From assembly GCF_007855645.1 (NCBI RefSeq), contig NZ_CP042261.1, positions 1,693,501 to 1,757,500 of the forward strand: a DNA stretch of 64,000 bases. Direction: 5' to 3'. Below are positions 21,120-30,457 of the stretch, in pieces. The translations under genes and the position numbers were made by a program. Position 1 is the first letter of the stretch; each line of letters begins with the position of its first letter. The stretch comes from Qingshengfaniella alkalisoli (lineage in GTDB: Bacteria > Pseudomonadota > Alphaproteobacteria > Rhodobacterales > Rhodobacteraceae). Under the pieces are notes generated by a model. The model was given only the letters and a program-made list of their open reading frames with translations. It was not told the origin of the DNA and ran no database searches.

Positions 21120-22669
21120 AGCCTACCAGATTGATCAGCGGTTTCATGACCGTTGGAGGGTGGACGTTCGGCAGTCGTATCCTCGGTTTCGTGCGCGACG
21201 CGATGATCGTGGCCCTGCTGGGCACCGGTCCGGCCTACCAGGCCTTCATCGTCGCGTTCTCCCTGCCCAACATGTTCCGCCGCTTTTTCGCGGAAGGCGC
21301 GTTCAACATGGCCTTCGTGCCGATGTTCGCCAAACGGCTGGAAGGTGACGACAACCCGAAAGGATTTGCGCAAGACGCCTTTTCCGGGCTGGCAAGTGTA
21401 CTGCTCATACTGACGCTGGCCGCACAGATATTGATGCCAGCGTTGGTCTTTTCGATGGCGAGCGGCTTTGTCGGACAGGAACAGTTCGATCTGGCCGTGC
21501 TGTTCGGGCGCATTGCCTTTCCCTACATCCTGTTCATATCCCTCGCAGCATTGCTCAGCGGTATTCTGAACTCCACCGGTCGCTTCGCGGCCGCTGCGGC
21601 AGCGCCCATCCTTCTCAACGTAATCTTCATCGCCTTTATGAGTTTTGCCGTCTGGAACGGTGGCAACGTCGCTCGGGCGCTGATCTGGGCCGTTCCGGTG
21701 GCTGGCATTGCGCAATTCATTCTCGTTTGGGGCGCCGCAAGCCGCGCAGGGTTCAAACTGTCAATCACCCGTCCCGTACTGACGCCAGAAATCAAGCAAC
21801 TCATCATCGTTGCCCTGCCTGCCGCAATGGCGTCCGGGGTGGTCCAGATCAACCTGCTGATCGGTCGTCAGGTCGCCAGTTATTTCGACTACGCGATGGA
21901 CTGGATGTATACAGCCGACCGGCTTTACCAACTCCCGCTTGGAGTCGTGGGCATCGCCGTCGGCATCGTGCTTCTGCCGGAACTGTCCCGCCGTTTGCGA
22001 GCGGGGGACGAGGCCGGAGGGCGCCACGCTTTCAGCCGCGCCGGCGAGATATCGTTGGCCCTGACGATCCCCGCTGCGGTCGCGCTACTGGTGATCCCCG
22101 GCCCACTGGTTACCGTCTTGTTCGAGCGTGGAAAATTCACGGCAGAAGACACCGCAGGCACTGCGATCGCAGTAGCAATCTACGGCCTTGGCCTTCCCGC
22201 GTTCGTGCTGCAGAAGGTATTACAACCGCTCTACTTCGCTCGGTCGGATACAAGGACACCGTTCCGCTTCGCCGTAGGCGCGATGATCGTCAACGCAGCC
22301 TGCGCCGTGGGTCTCGCCCCCGTCATCGGCTGGACGGCTGCAGCAATCGGAACAACGATTGCGGCATGGGCCATGGTGGGGATGCTCCTCTGGGGAGCGC
22401 GTAGAATGGGCGACACCGCCCGCTTCGACGACCGTTTTCGCACGCGCGTTCCGAAGCAAATTCTGGCCGCCGTATTTATGGGCGCGGTGCTGATGCTGTT
22501 CCGCCTGCCGCTTACGGAGGCCCTTCATACAGATGGTGTCAGATATTTGGCTTTGGCGGCCTTGGTCGCTGCAGGTGTGATCAGCTACTTCGGCGCGGCC
22601 CATGTGATCGGAGCGCTGCGGTTATCCGACGTGAAGTCTTCAATGCGACGGGGCGGCAGCGCAGGTTGA
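21116..22669 (+). CDS. murJ: Lipid II flippase MurJ
   Basis: This 517-residue inner-membrane protein of the MOP superfamily moves lipid II across the membrane during peptidoglycan synthesis. It has about 14 hydrophobic segments. Conserved features include [18 protein letters not shown] at the N terminus, where the arginine is functionally important in the family. [20 protein letters not shown] and [20 protein letters not shown] are also present. The ATGA overlap with glnD indicates translational coupling. trpS follows after an ambiguous 60-base stretch. Confidence 0.95.
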   Translation: MKPTRLISGFMTVGGWTFGSRILGFVRDAMIVALLGTGPAYQAFIVAFSLPNMFRRFFAEGAFNMAFVPMFAKRLEGDDNPKGFAQDAFSGLASVLLILTLAAQILMPALVFSMASGFVGQEQFDLAVLFGRIAFPYILFISLAALLSGILNSTGRFAAAAAAPILLNVIFIAFMSFAVWNGGNVARALIWAVPVAGIAQFILVWGAASRAGFKLSITRPVLTPEIKQLIIVALPAAMASGVVQINLLIGRQVASYFDYAMDWMYTADRLYQLPLGVVGIAVGIVLLPELSRRLRAGDEAGGRHAFSRAGEISLALTIPAAVALLVIPGPLVTVLFERGKFTAEDTAGTAIAVAIYGLGLPAFVLQKVLQPLYFARSDTRTPFRFAVGAMIVNAACAVGLAPVIGWTAAAIGTTIAAWAMVGMLLWGARRMGDTARFDDRFRTRVPKQILAAVFMGAVLMLFRLPLTEALHTDGVRYLALAALVAAGVISYFGAAHVIGALRLSDVKSSMRRGGSAG

Positions 22670-22728
22670 CCCCTATGCGGCCCGCCGCTAATCGAACAAG
22701 CATCAGAAGTTCCAGACGGAGAACAACC

Positions 22729-23769
22729 ATGACGGATGCGGTCCAAACGCAATCCAGCCCAACGCAGTTCAAGCAGCGGGTTTTCTCGGGCATCCAGCCG
22801 ACCAATCATCTGCAGCTTGGCAATTACCTCGGCGCGCTCAAGCGCTTCGCGGGCATGCAGAACAGCGGCATCGAGACGCTCTACTGCATCGTCGATCTGC
22901 ATGCGATTACCGTCTGGCAAGACCCCGCTGATCTCACACGCGCAACGCGCGAACTGGCCGCCGGGTACCTGGCGAGCGGGCTGGACCCAAAGAAATCGAT
23001 CCTGTTCAATCAAAGCCAGGTGCCGGCCCACACCCAAATGGCTTGGGTCTTCAACTGTGTCGCTCGCATGGGCTGGCTGAACCGGATGACGCAGTTCAAG
23101 GACAAGGCCGGCAAGAACCGCGAAAACGCGTCTGTGGGTCTGTTCACCTATCCCAACCTGATGGCGGCCGACATCCTCGTTTACAAGGCGACGCATGTGC
23201 CCGTGGGCGAGGACCAGAAGCAGCATGTGGAACTGACGCGCGACATCGCGATGAAGTTCAACAACGACTTCGGCACGGAATTCTTTCCCATCACCGAGCC
23301 GGTGATCGAAGGCGTCGCGACCCGCGTCATGAGCCTGCGCGACGGCACCAAGAAGATGTCCAAATCCGATCCGTCGGATATGAGCCGCATCAACCTGACC
23401 GATGACGCCGACACCATCGCGAAGAAAATCCGCAAGGCAAAGACCGATCCGGAACCTCTTCCCGAAACGTTGGACGGCTTGCAGGATCGGCCAGAGGCGA
23501 AGAACCTCGTCAACATTTACGCAGCTCTTGCAGACAGCGATCCGGCGACCATCATTGCGGAATTCGGTGGCCAGCCATTCTCCGACTTCAAACCGAAGCT
23601 CGCCGAATTGGCAGTCAACAGCCTGTCACCCATTACCAACGAAATGAACCGGCTGATGGAAGACCCGGCTGAAATCGACCGCATCCTTGCGGATGGAGCG
23701 CGGCGGGCGCAAGAAATTGCGGCTCCGATTGTGGATGAGGCGTATAAAATTATAGGGATGGTCCGGTAG
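22729..23769 (+). CDS. trpS: Tryptophan-tRNA ligase
   Basis: This 346-residue class I aminoacyl-tRNA synthetase charges tRNA-Trp. The HIGH-equivalent motif is [13 protein letters not shown] near the N terminus and the KMSKS loop is intact ([10 protein letters not shown]). Other TrpS blocks include [28 protein letters not shown] and TRVMSLRDG. The start at 22729 has GGAG about 6 bases upstream. An in-frame ATG at 22675 would add a basic tail unlike the family. It is the last gene of the glnD-murJ-trpS run. Confidence 0.96.
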   Translation: MTDAVQTQSSPTQFKQRVFSGIQPTNHLQLGNYLGALKRFAGMQNSGIETLYCIVDLHAITVWQDPADLTRATRELAAGYLASGLDPKKSILFNQSQVPAHTQMAWVFNCVARMGWLNRMTQFKDKAGKNRENASVGLFTYPNLMAADILVYKATHVPVGEDQKQHVELTRDIAMKFNNDFGTEFFPITEPVIEGVATRVMSLRDGTKKMSKSDPSDMSRINLTDDADTIAKKIRKAKTDPEPLPETLDGLQDRPEAKNLVNIYAALADSDPATIIAEFGGQPFSDFKPKLAELAVNSLSPITNEMNRLMEDPAEIDRILADGARRAQEIAAPIVDEAYKIIGMVR

Positions 23770-23874
23770 ATTTACGCCCACTCCTACATTTTTGCACAAA
23801 AGCCATGCGCGGATAGGCCTTATCTGTCGCATGGTTTGCGGCCATCATTTGAGCAACACCATTAGGAGCTCAAG

Positions 23875-24363
23875 ATGACCAACCCCATTTCCTCCGACGT
23901 CCGCATCGGGCATGTCCACCTCAAAGTTGCCGATCTCGACCGCTCCGTCGCCTTCTATCGCGATGTGCTGGGATTTGAGGTGCAGCAATACTACGGCAGA
24001 CGCGCTGCCTTTCTGTCGGCAGGCGGCTATCACCACCATATCGGCCTGAACACATGGGAGAGCGCGAACGGAACGCCCCCACCCCATGGCCATACGGGTC
24101 TTTTCCATGCGGCGATCCTTTATCCCGACCGCGCCTCTCTTGGTGATGCGCTGCATAGGTTGACCCAAGCAGGCATCGCGCTGGATGGCGCGGCTGATCA
24201 TGGGGTCAGCGAAGCAATCTATCTGCGTGATCCCGATGGCAACGGGCTGGAACTTTACCGTGATCGCCCGCAAGAAGAGTGGCCGCTCGATGAAAGCGGC
24301 GAACTGGCGATGGTCAACGCACCCCTGGATCTCGACGCATTGCTGGCAGATCGCGAGCGCTGA
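23875..24363 (+). CDS. VOC (glyoxalase/dioxygenase) superfamily protein
   Basis: This 162-residue protein has the vicinal-oxygen-chelate fold, built from two beta-alpha-beta-beta-beta modules. The first module begins IGHVHLKVADLDRSVAFYRD and the second begins LFHAAILYPDRASLGDAL. Possible metal ligands are His near residue 14, His near 78 and Glu in DPDGNGLELYRDRP. The pattern resembles catechol-2,3-dioxygenase-like (CatE-type) proteins, but the substrate cannot be deduced. A good ribosome site (AGGAG) precedes the ATG. It stands alone between trpS and a leader region with a terminator. Confidence 0.86.
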   Translation: MTNPISSDVRIGHVHLKVADLDRSVAFYRDVLGFEVQQYYGRRAAFLSAGGYHHHIGLNTWESANGTPPPHGHTGLFHAAILYPDRASLGDALHRLTQAGIALDGAADHGVSEAIYLRDPDGNGLELYRDRPQEEWPLDESGELAMVNAPLDLDALLADRER

Positions 24364-24526
24364 GTTTCACCAAACCTACACAAAGACGACATAAATTCGT
24401 GCCAAAGCACCCTCACCCTGCGCGAGCGTGCGAGTGGTGCCCGTCCCCCAATCCCCGGCGCCTGCCATAAGAACTCAACTCGTCGCGGTCATGCTCACAG
24501 GCATCCCCGGCTTTATGACCCAACTG
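24364..24526 (+). other. Leader-like region ahead of the class IV aminotransferase gene
   Basis: These 163 bases lie between the VOC gene and a clear terminator that sits 61 bases before the aminotransferase start. They contain a GTG-initiated open frame (24428 onward) with many Val, Leu and Ile codons and several Pro codons, but no convincing ribosome site. A GCCTG/CAGGC complementarity (about 24461 and 24498) could form an alternative stem. It could be a small-RNA gene or an attenuator leader; neither is proven. Confidence 0.3.
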
Positions 24527-24551
24527 CCCCGGCCAACGCGCCGGGGTTTTG
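24527..24551 (+). terminator. Rho-independent terminator upstream of the aminotransferase gene
   Basis: A perfect 7-bp stem, CCCCGGC (24527-24533) with GCCGGGG (24540-24546), closes a six-base loop and is followed by TTTT. It lies 163 bases after the VOC stop and 61 bases before the next start. It could therefore terminate the VOC transcript, a small RNA, or act as an attenuator. Confidence 0.75.
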
Positions 24552-24611
24552 CTGTCTGGACGCCTTCTGCAGCAAAGTCTAGGACTACGCCCAACAGACG
24601 GAGCAAGACCC

Positions 24612-25478
24612 ATGGCAACCGGAACCGACATTCGCACCTATTTTAACGGAAAATGGCATGAAGGCGATGTGCCTGTCATGCGCGCCGCAGATCATGGCGC
24701 TTGGTTGGGCTCCACGGTGTTCGATGGTGCGCGCTACTGTTACGGCATGGCACCCGACCTGTGGGCACATTGCGAGCGGGTGAACAAGTCGGCGCAGGCG
24801 TTGATGATCACACCCACATATAGCACACAGGAGATTTTTGACATCGTGTGGGAGGGTTTGAAGCTCTATCCTCAGGATGCCGCGCTTTACATCCGTCCGA
24901 TGTATTGGGCGCTTCAAGGGGATGTCAGCGCCATCGTGCCCGCGCCAGACGCGACGGGTTTTGCGATCTCTCTGGAAGCCATCCCCATGGCTCCCGACGA
25001 TGCAACGGTAACGCTGACAACGACGCGTTTCCATCGACCCGTTCTGTCCGACAACGTAACCAACGCAAAGGCCGGTTGCCTTTACCCTAACAACGCGCGC
25101 ATGTTGGCCGAGGCCCGATCCAAAGGATACGGAAATGCGCTTGTGGCGGACGCGATGGGCAATGTGGCCGAAAGCGCCACTGCCAACGTATTCCTGGTAC
25201 GCAATGGCGAAATCTTCACACCGATTCCGAATGGCACTTTCCTCGCCGGCATCACCCGCAAGCGCCACATCACCAATCTTCGCACGGCAGGCGTCGCTGT
25301 TCATGAGACCGTTTTGACCTTCGACGACTTCAAGCAAGCAGATGAAGTATTCCTGACAGGCAACATGAACAAGGTGACTGGCGTCAGCCGCTTCGATGAC
25401 ACGGAATACGATGCCAATGGCCCGCTGACACGCACGGCTCGGGAACTATACTGGGAATGGGCACGCACGCAGGAGTGA
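24612..25478 (+). CDS. ilvE: Class IV PLP aminotransferase (branched-chain amino acid aminotransferase type)
   Basis: This 288-residue PLP enzyme is of fold type IV, the family that makes valine, leucine and isoleucine from their keto acids. The N terminus reads TYFNGKWHEGDVPVMRAADH. The catalytic lysine is in NVTNAKAGCLYPNN, and the phosphate-binding region is GNVAESATANVFLV with the later GITRKRH. D-amino acid aminotransferase and ADC lyase share the fold, but the pattern fits the branched-chain type best. The start at 24612 (MATGTDIRT) avoids an upstream extension that runs through the terminator. The leader may control it. Confidence 0.84.
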   Translation: MATGTDIRTYFNGKWHEGDVPVMRAADHGAWLGSTVFDGARYCYGMAPDLWAHCERVNKSAQALMITPTYSTQEIFDIVWEGLKLYPQDAALYIRPMYWALQGDVSAIVPAPDATGFAISLEAIPMAPDDATVTLTTTRFHRPVLSDNVTNAKAGCLYPNNARMLAEARSKGYGNALVADAMGNVAESATANVFLVRNGEIFTPIPNGTFLAGITRKRHITNLRTAGVAVHETVLTFDDFKQADEVFLTGNMNKVTGVSRFDDTEYDANGPLTRTARELYWEWARTQE

Positions 25479-25541
25479 TCTGTCCCTTGCCAGCGCAGAT
25501 CGCGCTCGTCATCATGCACAGCGGATCATGCTGGAGGCATC

Positions 25542-25997
25542 ATGCGTAAATTTCTGGTTGTGCTGGATGACAGCCGCGAGTGCCTGAACGCCATGCGCTT
25601 CGCGGCAATGCGCGCGAAAAACACTCGGGGCGGCGTAGATATTCTCGCCGTAATCCCGCCCGAAGAATTCAACCACTGGCTGGGCGTCGGCGACATCATG
25701 CGCGAAGAAGCTCGCGAGCGGATCGAAGCTCATTTCGAAGTTTTCGCGAAATGGATGCGCGACCGGCAGAATGTTGATCCAAACCTCGTGATCCGTGAAG
25801 GGGATCTCTACCCCGAGGTGCTCTCACAGATCAACGAAGACAAACAGATACGGCTTCTGGTTCTGGGAGCCGGCACAGGCAAGAACGGTCCCGGCCCGCT
25901 AGTATCACAGCTGACAAAGAACGCCGGGAACATCCCGATTCCATTCACAGTCGTTCCAGGCAATCTGACCAAGGAGCAGATCGAAGAAGTGACATGA
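25542..25997 (+). CDS. Universal stress protein family protein
   Basis: This 151-residue single UspA domain begins KFLVVLDDSRECLNAMRFAA and has a nucleotide-binding-type glycine run LVLGAGTGKNGPGPLVSQL near residue 110. The last strand reads IPFTVVPGNLT. Such proteins bind ATP or AMP and are induced in stress, though the precise role varies. A strong ribosome site (GGAGG) lies upstream. It is monocistronic, followed by about 185 bases before tRNA-Lys on the other strand. Confidence 0.9.
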   Translation: MRKFLVVLDDSRECLNAMRFAAMRAKNTRGGVDILAVIPPEEFNHWLGVGDIMREEARERIEAHFEVFAKWMRDRQNVDPNLVIREGDLYPEVLSQINEDKQIRLLVLGAGTGKNGPGPLVSQLTKNAGNIPIPFTVVPGNLTKEQIEEVT

Positions 25998-26182
25998 ACA
26001 TTCGGGACACCGCCGAGACCTGTGTTGCCTTCGCCTATTCACGGTGTGCCGTATGGCGGTATCCGGCTTTATACATTTCCTCGGGTTAGCCTCAACGCGA
26101 ACCTCTACGAAGAAACACAGCGCACGCACGAGGCAACCCCGATAGGGGAAAGCGCTACTACTTCTATACTTATTGGTTTCAG

Positions 26183-26258
26183 TGGTGAGCCGTACAGGAT
26201 TCGAACCTGTGACCCACTGATTAAAAGTCAGTTGCTCTACCAACTGAGCTAACGGCCC
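26183..26258 (-). tRNA. tRNA-Lys (anticodon UUU)
   Basis: The reverse complement starts GGGCCGTTAGCTCAGTTGGT and folds as a complete 76-base tRNA. The acceptor stem GGGCCGU pairs with ACGGCUC with one G-U pair. The anticodon loop CTTTTAA gives UUU, the T arm contains GGTTCGAATCC, and the CCA end is encoded. Confidence 0.97.
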
Positions 26259-26356
26259 ACTCTGTGAAGGGGCATCTACAAAGCTGGCGCGGGGGGGTCA
26301 AGGGCGAAATCACGAAAAACTCGCATCCTCTGGATTTATCGTCGCGGCAGGCGTAT

Positions 26357-27211
26357 ATGCGCGCCATGCGGGATAGTGTGAACACAGAACGCCTGGCATT
26401 TCTAAAGATGCACGGGCTTGGGAATGACTTCGTGATCGTCGACTCACGTGGCAGGGATGCCGTTGTAACTCCTGATCTCGCAAGGAAATTAGGCGATCGG
26501 CATCGCGGTGTGGGCTATGACCAGCTTGCAGAAATCCGTGACGGTCGGGATTCGGACATCGCACTGGATTTCTGGAATTCGGATGGAACGAGGGCAGGTG
26601 CTTGCGGCAACGCTACGCGCTGCGTCGCGGATATCGTGATGGATGCCGCTGTACGACGTAACGTTACAATTCGTACCGCCCGAGGACTGCTAAGTGCGAA
26701 ACGGCTCGATGATGGGCTGGTAAGTGTCAATATGGGCCTGCCGGAGTCCGAATGGGACGCAATCCCGCTCGCGCGTCCTGTCAGTGATCTTGATGCGCTA
26801 CCCCTGCCGGGAAAGCCATCCGCTGTCGGAATGGGCAATCCCCATTGCGTGTTCTTTGTGGAAGATGCGGATTCCGTCGATGTCGAAGACAGAGGCCCCA
26901 GCGTCGAAAACGATCCACTCTTCCCCGAAGCCACGAATGTCGAATTCGTTCACGTCATCGACCGAACTGAGATACGGATGCGCGTGTGGGAACGCGGCAC
27001 TGGGATCACGCTCGCCTGCGGATCCGGCGCATGTGCGGCTGCAGTAGCGGCGCATCGGCGTGGACTGATCGATTCTGCCGTGACGGTACGCCTCGATGGT
27101 GGACCTCTGCATATCCGCATCGCGGATGAAGGCGTCTGGATGACCGGCGCGACGGCCAAAGTCTTCGAGGCAGAACTGGACCCTTCGATGTGGGGAACGA
27201 CCGATGGATAA
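26357..27211 (+). CDS. dapF: Diaminopimelate epimerase
   Basis: This enzyme interconverts LL- and meso-diaminopimelate for lysine and peptidoglycan synthesis. The two catalytic cysteines are in ACGNATRC and [11 protein letters not shown], and the N-terminal family motif is [13 protein letters not shown]. The start is uncertain between 26357 (GGCAGG upstream) and 26366. A longer reading to 26264 adds unconserved residues next to the tRNA. The end overlaps the mtaB start by 8 bases, indicating a two-gene operon, an arrangement usual in Rhodobacterales. Confidence 0.94.
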   Translation: MRAMRDSVNTERLAFLKMHGLGNDFVIVDSRGRDAVVTPDLARKLGDRHRGVGYDQLAEIRDGRDSDIALDFWNSDGTRAGACGNATRCVADIVMDAAVRRNVTIRTARGLLSAKRLDDGLVSVNMGLPESEWDAIPLARPVSDLDALPLPGKPSAVGMGNPHCVFFVEDADSVDVEDRGPSVENDPLFPEATNVEFVHVIDRTEIRMRVWERGTGITLACGSGACAAAVAAHRRGLIDSAVTVRLDGGPLHIRIADEGVWMTGATAKVFEAELDPSMWGTTDG

Positions 27212-28469
27212 GCAGGTACCTGTTTTCACGACTCACGGCTGTCGCCTCAACGCCTATGAGACGGAGGCGATGCGCACACTTGCAGACTCCGCAGGGCTCG
27301 GTGATGCGGTGATCATCAACACCTGCGCGGTAACGTCCGAAGCCGTCCGAAAAGCACGGCAGGACATTCGCAGGCTGCGGCGCGAGAACCCCAAAGCCCG
27401 CCTGATCGTGACTGGATGCGCGGCACAGACGGATCCGGATAGCTTTGCCGCTATGGCAGAGGTCGATCAGGTCGTCGGCAATCACGAAAAGATGCAGCCG
27501 GAAACATGGCGGTCATTGGCTGTTAACGACCTGATCGGCGACACCGAAAAGGTGCAGGTCGACGACATCATGTCCGTCACCGAAACCGCCGGGCATTTGA
27601 TCGACGGCTTCGGCACCCGATCCCGCGCCTATGTTCAGGTGCAGAACGGATGCGATCATCGCTGCACCTTCTGCATCATTCCTTTTGGACGCGGCAATTC
27701 TAGGTCGGTGCCTGCTGGCGTCGTGGTCGAGCAGATCAAGCGCCTTGTGAATCGCGGTTTCAAAGAGATCGTTCTAACGGGCGTCGATCTGACCAGCTGG
27801 GGGGCGGACCTTCCCGCGACACCACGGCTCGGCGATCTGGTGCGTCGCATCCTGAAACTGGTGCCCGATCTGCCACGCTTACGGATTTCGTCCATCGACT
27901 CGATTGAAGCAGACCCCGCCCTGATGGAAGCGATTGCCACGGAAAAGCGCTTAATGCCGCATTTGCATCTGAGCCTTCAGGCCGGTGACGACATGATACT
28001 CAAACGCATGAAACGCCGTCACCAGCGAGATCACGCAATCGCCTTTTGTGAAGAAGCTCTGCGTCTGCGTCCGGACATGACATTCGGCGCCGACATCATT
28101 GCCGGGTTTCCGACCGAAACCGAAGAGATGTTCCAGAACTCGCTGAAGCTGGTCGAAGACTGTTCCCTGACATGGCTGCACGTCTTCCCCTACTCCCCGC
28201 GCCCCGGCACGCCGGCCGCGCGGATGCCACAGGTGAACGGCAAAGCGATCAAGGATCGCGCGGCACGGCTGCGCGCCGCCGGCTCCCAACGCGTGCAGTC
28301 GCATCTCGACGCCCAGATCGGGCGTGAACATCTGGTGCTGATGGAATCTCAGCAGATGGGTCGGACGGAACAGTTTGCCGAGGTGCGTTTCGACGACCCC
28401 CGGGTTGAAGGCCAGATCGTTCCCGCGCGGATCACGGGCGCAAGCGGACAGTCGCTGATGGTAGCCTGA
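27204..28469 (+). CDS. mtaB: tRNA (N6-L-threonylcarbamoyladenosine-37-C2)-methylthiotransferase
   Basis: This 421-residue radical-SAM methylthiotransferase adds a methylthio group to t6A37 of ANN-decoding tRNAs. The N-terminal MTTase domain starts [15 protein letters not shown] and has further cysteines (NTCAVT, VTGCAAQ) for the auxiliary cluster. The radical SAM cluster motif is CDHRCTFC. MtaB and MiaB/RimO differ in these contexts, and HGCRLN points to MtaB. It is translated from within the dapF tail. Confidence 0.94.
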   Translation: MDKQVPVFTTHGCRLNAYETEAMRTLADSAGLGDAVIINTCAVTSEAVRKARQDIRRLRRENPKARLIVTGCAAQTDPDSFAAMAEVDQVVGNHEKMQPETWRSLAVNDLIGDTEKVQVDDIMSVTETAGHLIDGFGTRSRAYVQVQNGCDHRCTFCIIPFGRGNSRSVPAGVVVEQIKRLVNRGFKEIVLTGVDLTSWGADLPATPRLGDLVRRILKLVPDLPRLRISSIDSIEADPALMEAIATEKRLMPHLHLSLQAGDDMILKRMKRRHQRDHAIAFCEEALRLRPDMTFGADIIAGFPTETEEMFQNSLKLVEDCSLTWLHVFPYSPRPGTPAARMPQVNGKAIKDRAARLRAAGSQRVQSHLDAQIGREHLVLMESQQMGRTEQFAEVRFDDPRVEGQIVPARITGASGQSLMVA

Positions 28470-28539
28470 ACCGAACCCGCTTCGGGAATTCTGGACAACG
28501 CGCGACCGGCTACTTATCCTTCAATCAAAGGAGAACTCT

Positions 28540-28818
28540 ATGCCACTGCCCATTGCACCTGCAGCAACCATTGCGCTGCGCCTGGCCCCGGTTGCACTAG
28601 CCCTTTATGCAGCGGCTCGGCATGCAGGACCGTCGCCGAGACGGCAGAAGGCCGAAGACGTATTGGATGAACTCGACGACGGGTTGCACGTCAGCGAGGA
28701 GCCAGAAGGTTGGCGTGCGGATGGCCGCCTTCGCCGCAAAATCCGGTTCGGTCATAGTGGACCGGGATTCGAGATCGACGCGTCGGGTTTTGGGCGGCTG
28801 AAGCTGCGCCGAATCTAA
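28540..28818 (+). CDS. Small conserved protein of unknown function
   Basis: This 92-residue protein has a hydrophobic N terminus (about residues 5-25, IAPAATIALRLAPVALALYA) that could be a membrane anchor. A charged middle (EDVLDELDDGLHVSEEPEG) and a basic C terminus (RLRRKIRFG, LKLRRI) follow. I do not recognise a domain. A strong AAAGGAG ribosome site 6 bases before the ATG and codon use like its neighbours support a real gene. It follows mtaB after 70 bases. Confidence 0.75.
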   Translation: MPLPIAPAATIALRLAPVALALYAAARHAGPSPRRQKAEDVLDELDDGLHVSEEPEGWRADGRLRRKIRFGHSGPGFEIDASGFGRLKLRRI

Positions 28819-28845
28819 GCATTGGGGCCGGTGAAACTAACCGCT

Positions 28846-29499
28846 TCAGAAGTTGAAACTGACACCGACATTAAGCGCGTTGGTGACGATGTTTGTCTTT
28901 AAGTCGCCGCCATCATGCAGGTCTGCCTCGTTTTGCGAATAGGTGCCTTTGTATTCGCCAAAAACTGACCAGTTCTCGGAAACCGGGTAAGACACACCTG
29001 CCAACCACTGAACCGCGGGCCCAGTCAGTTGGTATTCGAAAGTCTTACCGCTGCTCGTCTCGACCTCGACATGTGGGACGGATACGCCGACACCTGCACC
29101 CACATAGGGAATCCATGGACGTTCAACGGAGGGCCAGCGCTTCAGTACGTTCACTGTGACAAGGTTGATACCGTCCGAAAACTCGAGGATATCGAAGCCG
29201 TTCTTTTCCTTGTCGTTCTCATCAGCATAAACCTTGGCGTGGTTCATCTCGAGCGCATAGCCGATATTGTTCGGCTGCCACCAAGTTCCGCGAATGCCCC
29301 AATAGGGCGGCATTTCGTTCGAGCGGCCTTCCCAAGCCGTGGTAAAATCGAACTTGCCGATTCCGTTGGGATCATTGCCTTCGACATCACTGTGGGGAGC
29401 GGTCTGGAAGCCAGTATAGAAACTCAGCTCAAACTCCGCATGAGCGGGATTCGCCACTGCAAAGCCCAGAACCAAAGCTGTAAGTGCTAGCCGCATCAT
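28846..29499 (-). CDS. Outer-membrane beta-barrel protein (OmpW / lipid A oxidase-like)
   Basis: This protein of about 217 residues has a signal peptide (MMRLALTALVLGFAVANPAHA, cleaved before EFELSFYTG). The mature part is rich in alternating aromatic/hydrophobic strands and ends in phenylalanine (NVGVSFNF), the classic C-terminal signature of outer-membrane barrels. The YVGAGVGVSVPHVEVE segment and the overall size resemble small eight-stranded barrels, including proteins annotated as lipid A oxidase. The start could also be 29529, which would lengthen the signal region. Function is not established from sequence. Confidence 0.78.
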   Translation of the reverse strand: MMRLALTALVLGFAVANPAHAEFELSFYTGFQTAPHSDVEGNDPNGIGKFDFTTAWEGRSNEMPPYWGIRGTWWQPNNIGYALEMNHAKVYADENDKEKNGFDILEFSDGINLVTVNVLKRWPSVERPWIPYVGAGVGVSVPHVEVETSSGKTFEYQLTGPAVQWLAGVSYPVSENWSVFGEYKGTYSQNEADLHDGGDLKTNIVTNALNVGVSFNF

Positions 29500-29529
29500 C
29501 TTATCGCGCGCCCAAATCCTTGCGATCAT

Positions 29530-29881
29530 CCAATCAGTGAAACTCGAAACCCGACATGTTCAAGCTTTCCATCCGAAAGCTAACAAACAATGAATCACCC
29601 CAACTCCGCCCAACATCGCATTGGAATAACGCGGAAACAATCCCTTGCCTGAACGAATCGCCATGTCTCGCCAAGATGTGACCCATAGGTAGCAGTCCGG
29701 GTAGAAACAACCCGCCGGGTTGACAAGAATGCCAAAAATAAGGCCCTAGAGCGCAGATGCGCTAGATTGTCCGCTAGACGATCCGTTATGGTCCGGCTAG
29801 TTAGCGTCGCAGCAATGGCTGAGAGTTCGCTCTCGGTCCGGGTTTTGCGTTGGTTTAGCCGACGAATAAATGGAGAACTCC
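29530..29881. other. Intergenic region ahead of petABC
   Basis: These 352 bases lie between two divergent starts and contain no credible gene. They must hold the promoters of the outer-membrane barrel gene (minus) and of petABC (plus). Confidence 0.6.
29720..29750 (+). promoter_or_regulatory. petA: Candidate petABC promoter
   Basis: A perfect -35 hexamer TTGACA (29720-29725) is followed by the weak -10-like CCTAGA (29745-29750) at 19-base spacing. It is about 130 bases upstream of the petA GTG. The -35 is striking; the -10 is poor. Confidence 0.35.
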
Positions 29882-30445
29882 GTGTCCCACGCAGAAGATC
29901 ACGAAGGCACCCGCAGGGATTTCCTTTACTACGCGACGGCCGGGGCAGCGACGGTGACTGCCGGCGCCGCCGTTTGGCCGCTTGTCAATCAGATGAACCC
30001 AAGCGCCGATGTTCAGGCGCTGTCGTCGATCCGCGTTGACGTCTCCGGCGTCGAGGTTGGAACGCAGCTGACCGTGAAGTGGCAGGGTAAGCCTGTATTC
30101 ATCCGCCGCCGCACCCAGCAGGAAATCGACGAAGGCCGGGCCGTCGAACTGTCCGATCTCGTGGATCGCAACGCTGAAAACGCGAACATCGACGCCATGG
30201 CGCCCGCCACCGACGAAAACCGCACGCTGGACGAAGCGGGCGAATGGCTGGTGATGCTGGGCGTGTGCACACACCTTGGCTGTGTGCCCCTGGGCGATGG
30301 CGCTGGTGATTTTGATGGCTGGTTCTGCCCCTGTCACGGATCGCACTACGACACAGCTGGCCGCATCCGCCGCGGCCCGGCACCGCGCAACCTGCCCGTT
30401 CCGGTTGCCGCCTTCGAAGACGAAACCACAATCTTGCTCGGTTAA
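29882..30445 (+). CDS. petA: Ubiquinol-cytochrome c reductase iron-sulfur (Rieske) subunit
   Basis: This is the Rieske 2Fe-2S subunit of the cytochrome bc1 complex, which passes electrons from ubiquinol to cytochrome c1 on the periplasmic side. It has a twin-arginine type signal anchor ([11 protein letters not shown], then a hydrophobic segment to about residue 33). The cluster-binding boxes are CTHLGC and CPCHGS. The GTG at 29882 is chosen because GGAG lies 6 bases upstream and the product then begins [13 protein letters not shown], as in Rhodobacter. An ATG 12 bases earlier overlaps the ribosome site. It is first in petA-petB-petC. Confidence 0.96.
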   Translation: MSHAEDHEGTRRDFLYYATAGAATVTAGAAVWPLVNQMNPSADVQALSSIRVDVSGVEVGTQLTVKWQGKPVFIRRRTQQEIDEGRAVELSDLVDRNAENANIDAMAPATDENRTLDEAGEWLVMLGVCTHLGCVPLGDGAGDFDGWFCPCHGSHYDTAGRIRRGPAPRNLPVPVAAFEDETTILLG

Positions 30446-30457
30446 GGGAGAGACCGG

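Noticed and set aside
26022-26252. Plus-strand frame of about 76 codons ending in PYRIRTCDPL-like residues
   Set aside because: It is the antisense of tRNA-Lys (26183-26258), a common false gene.
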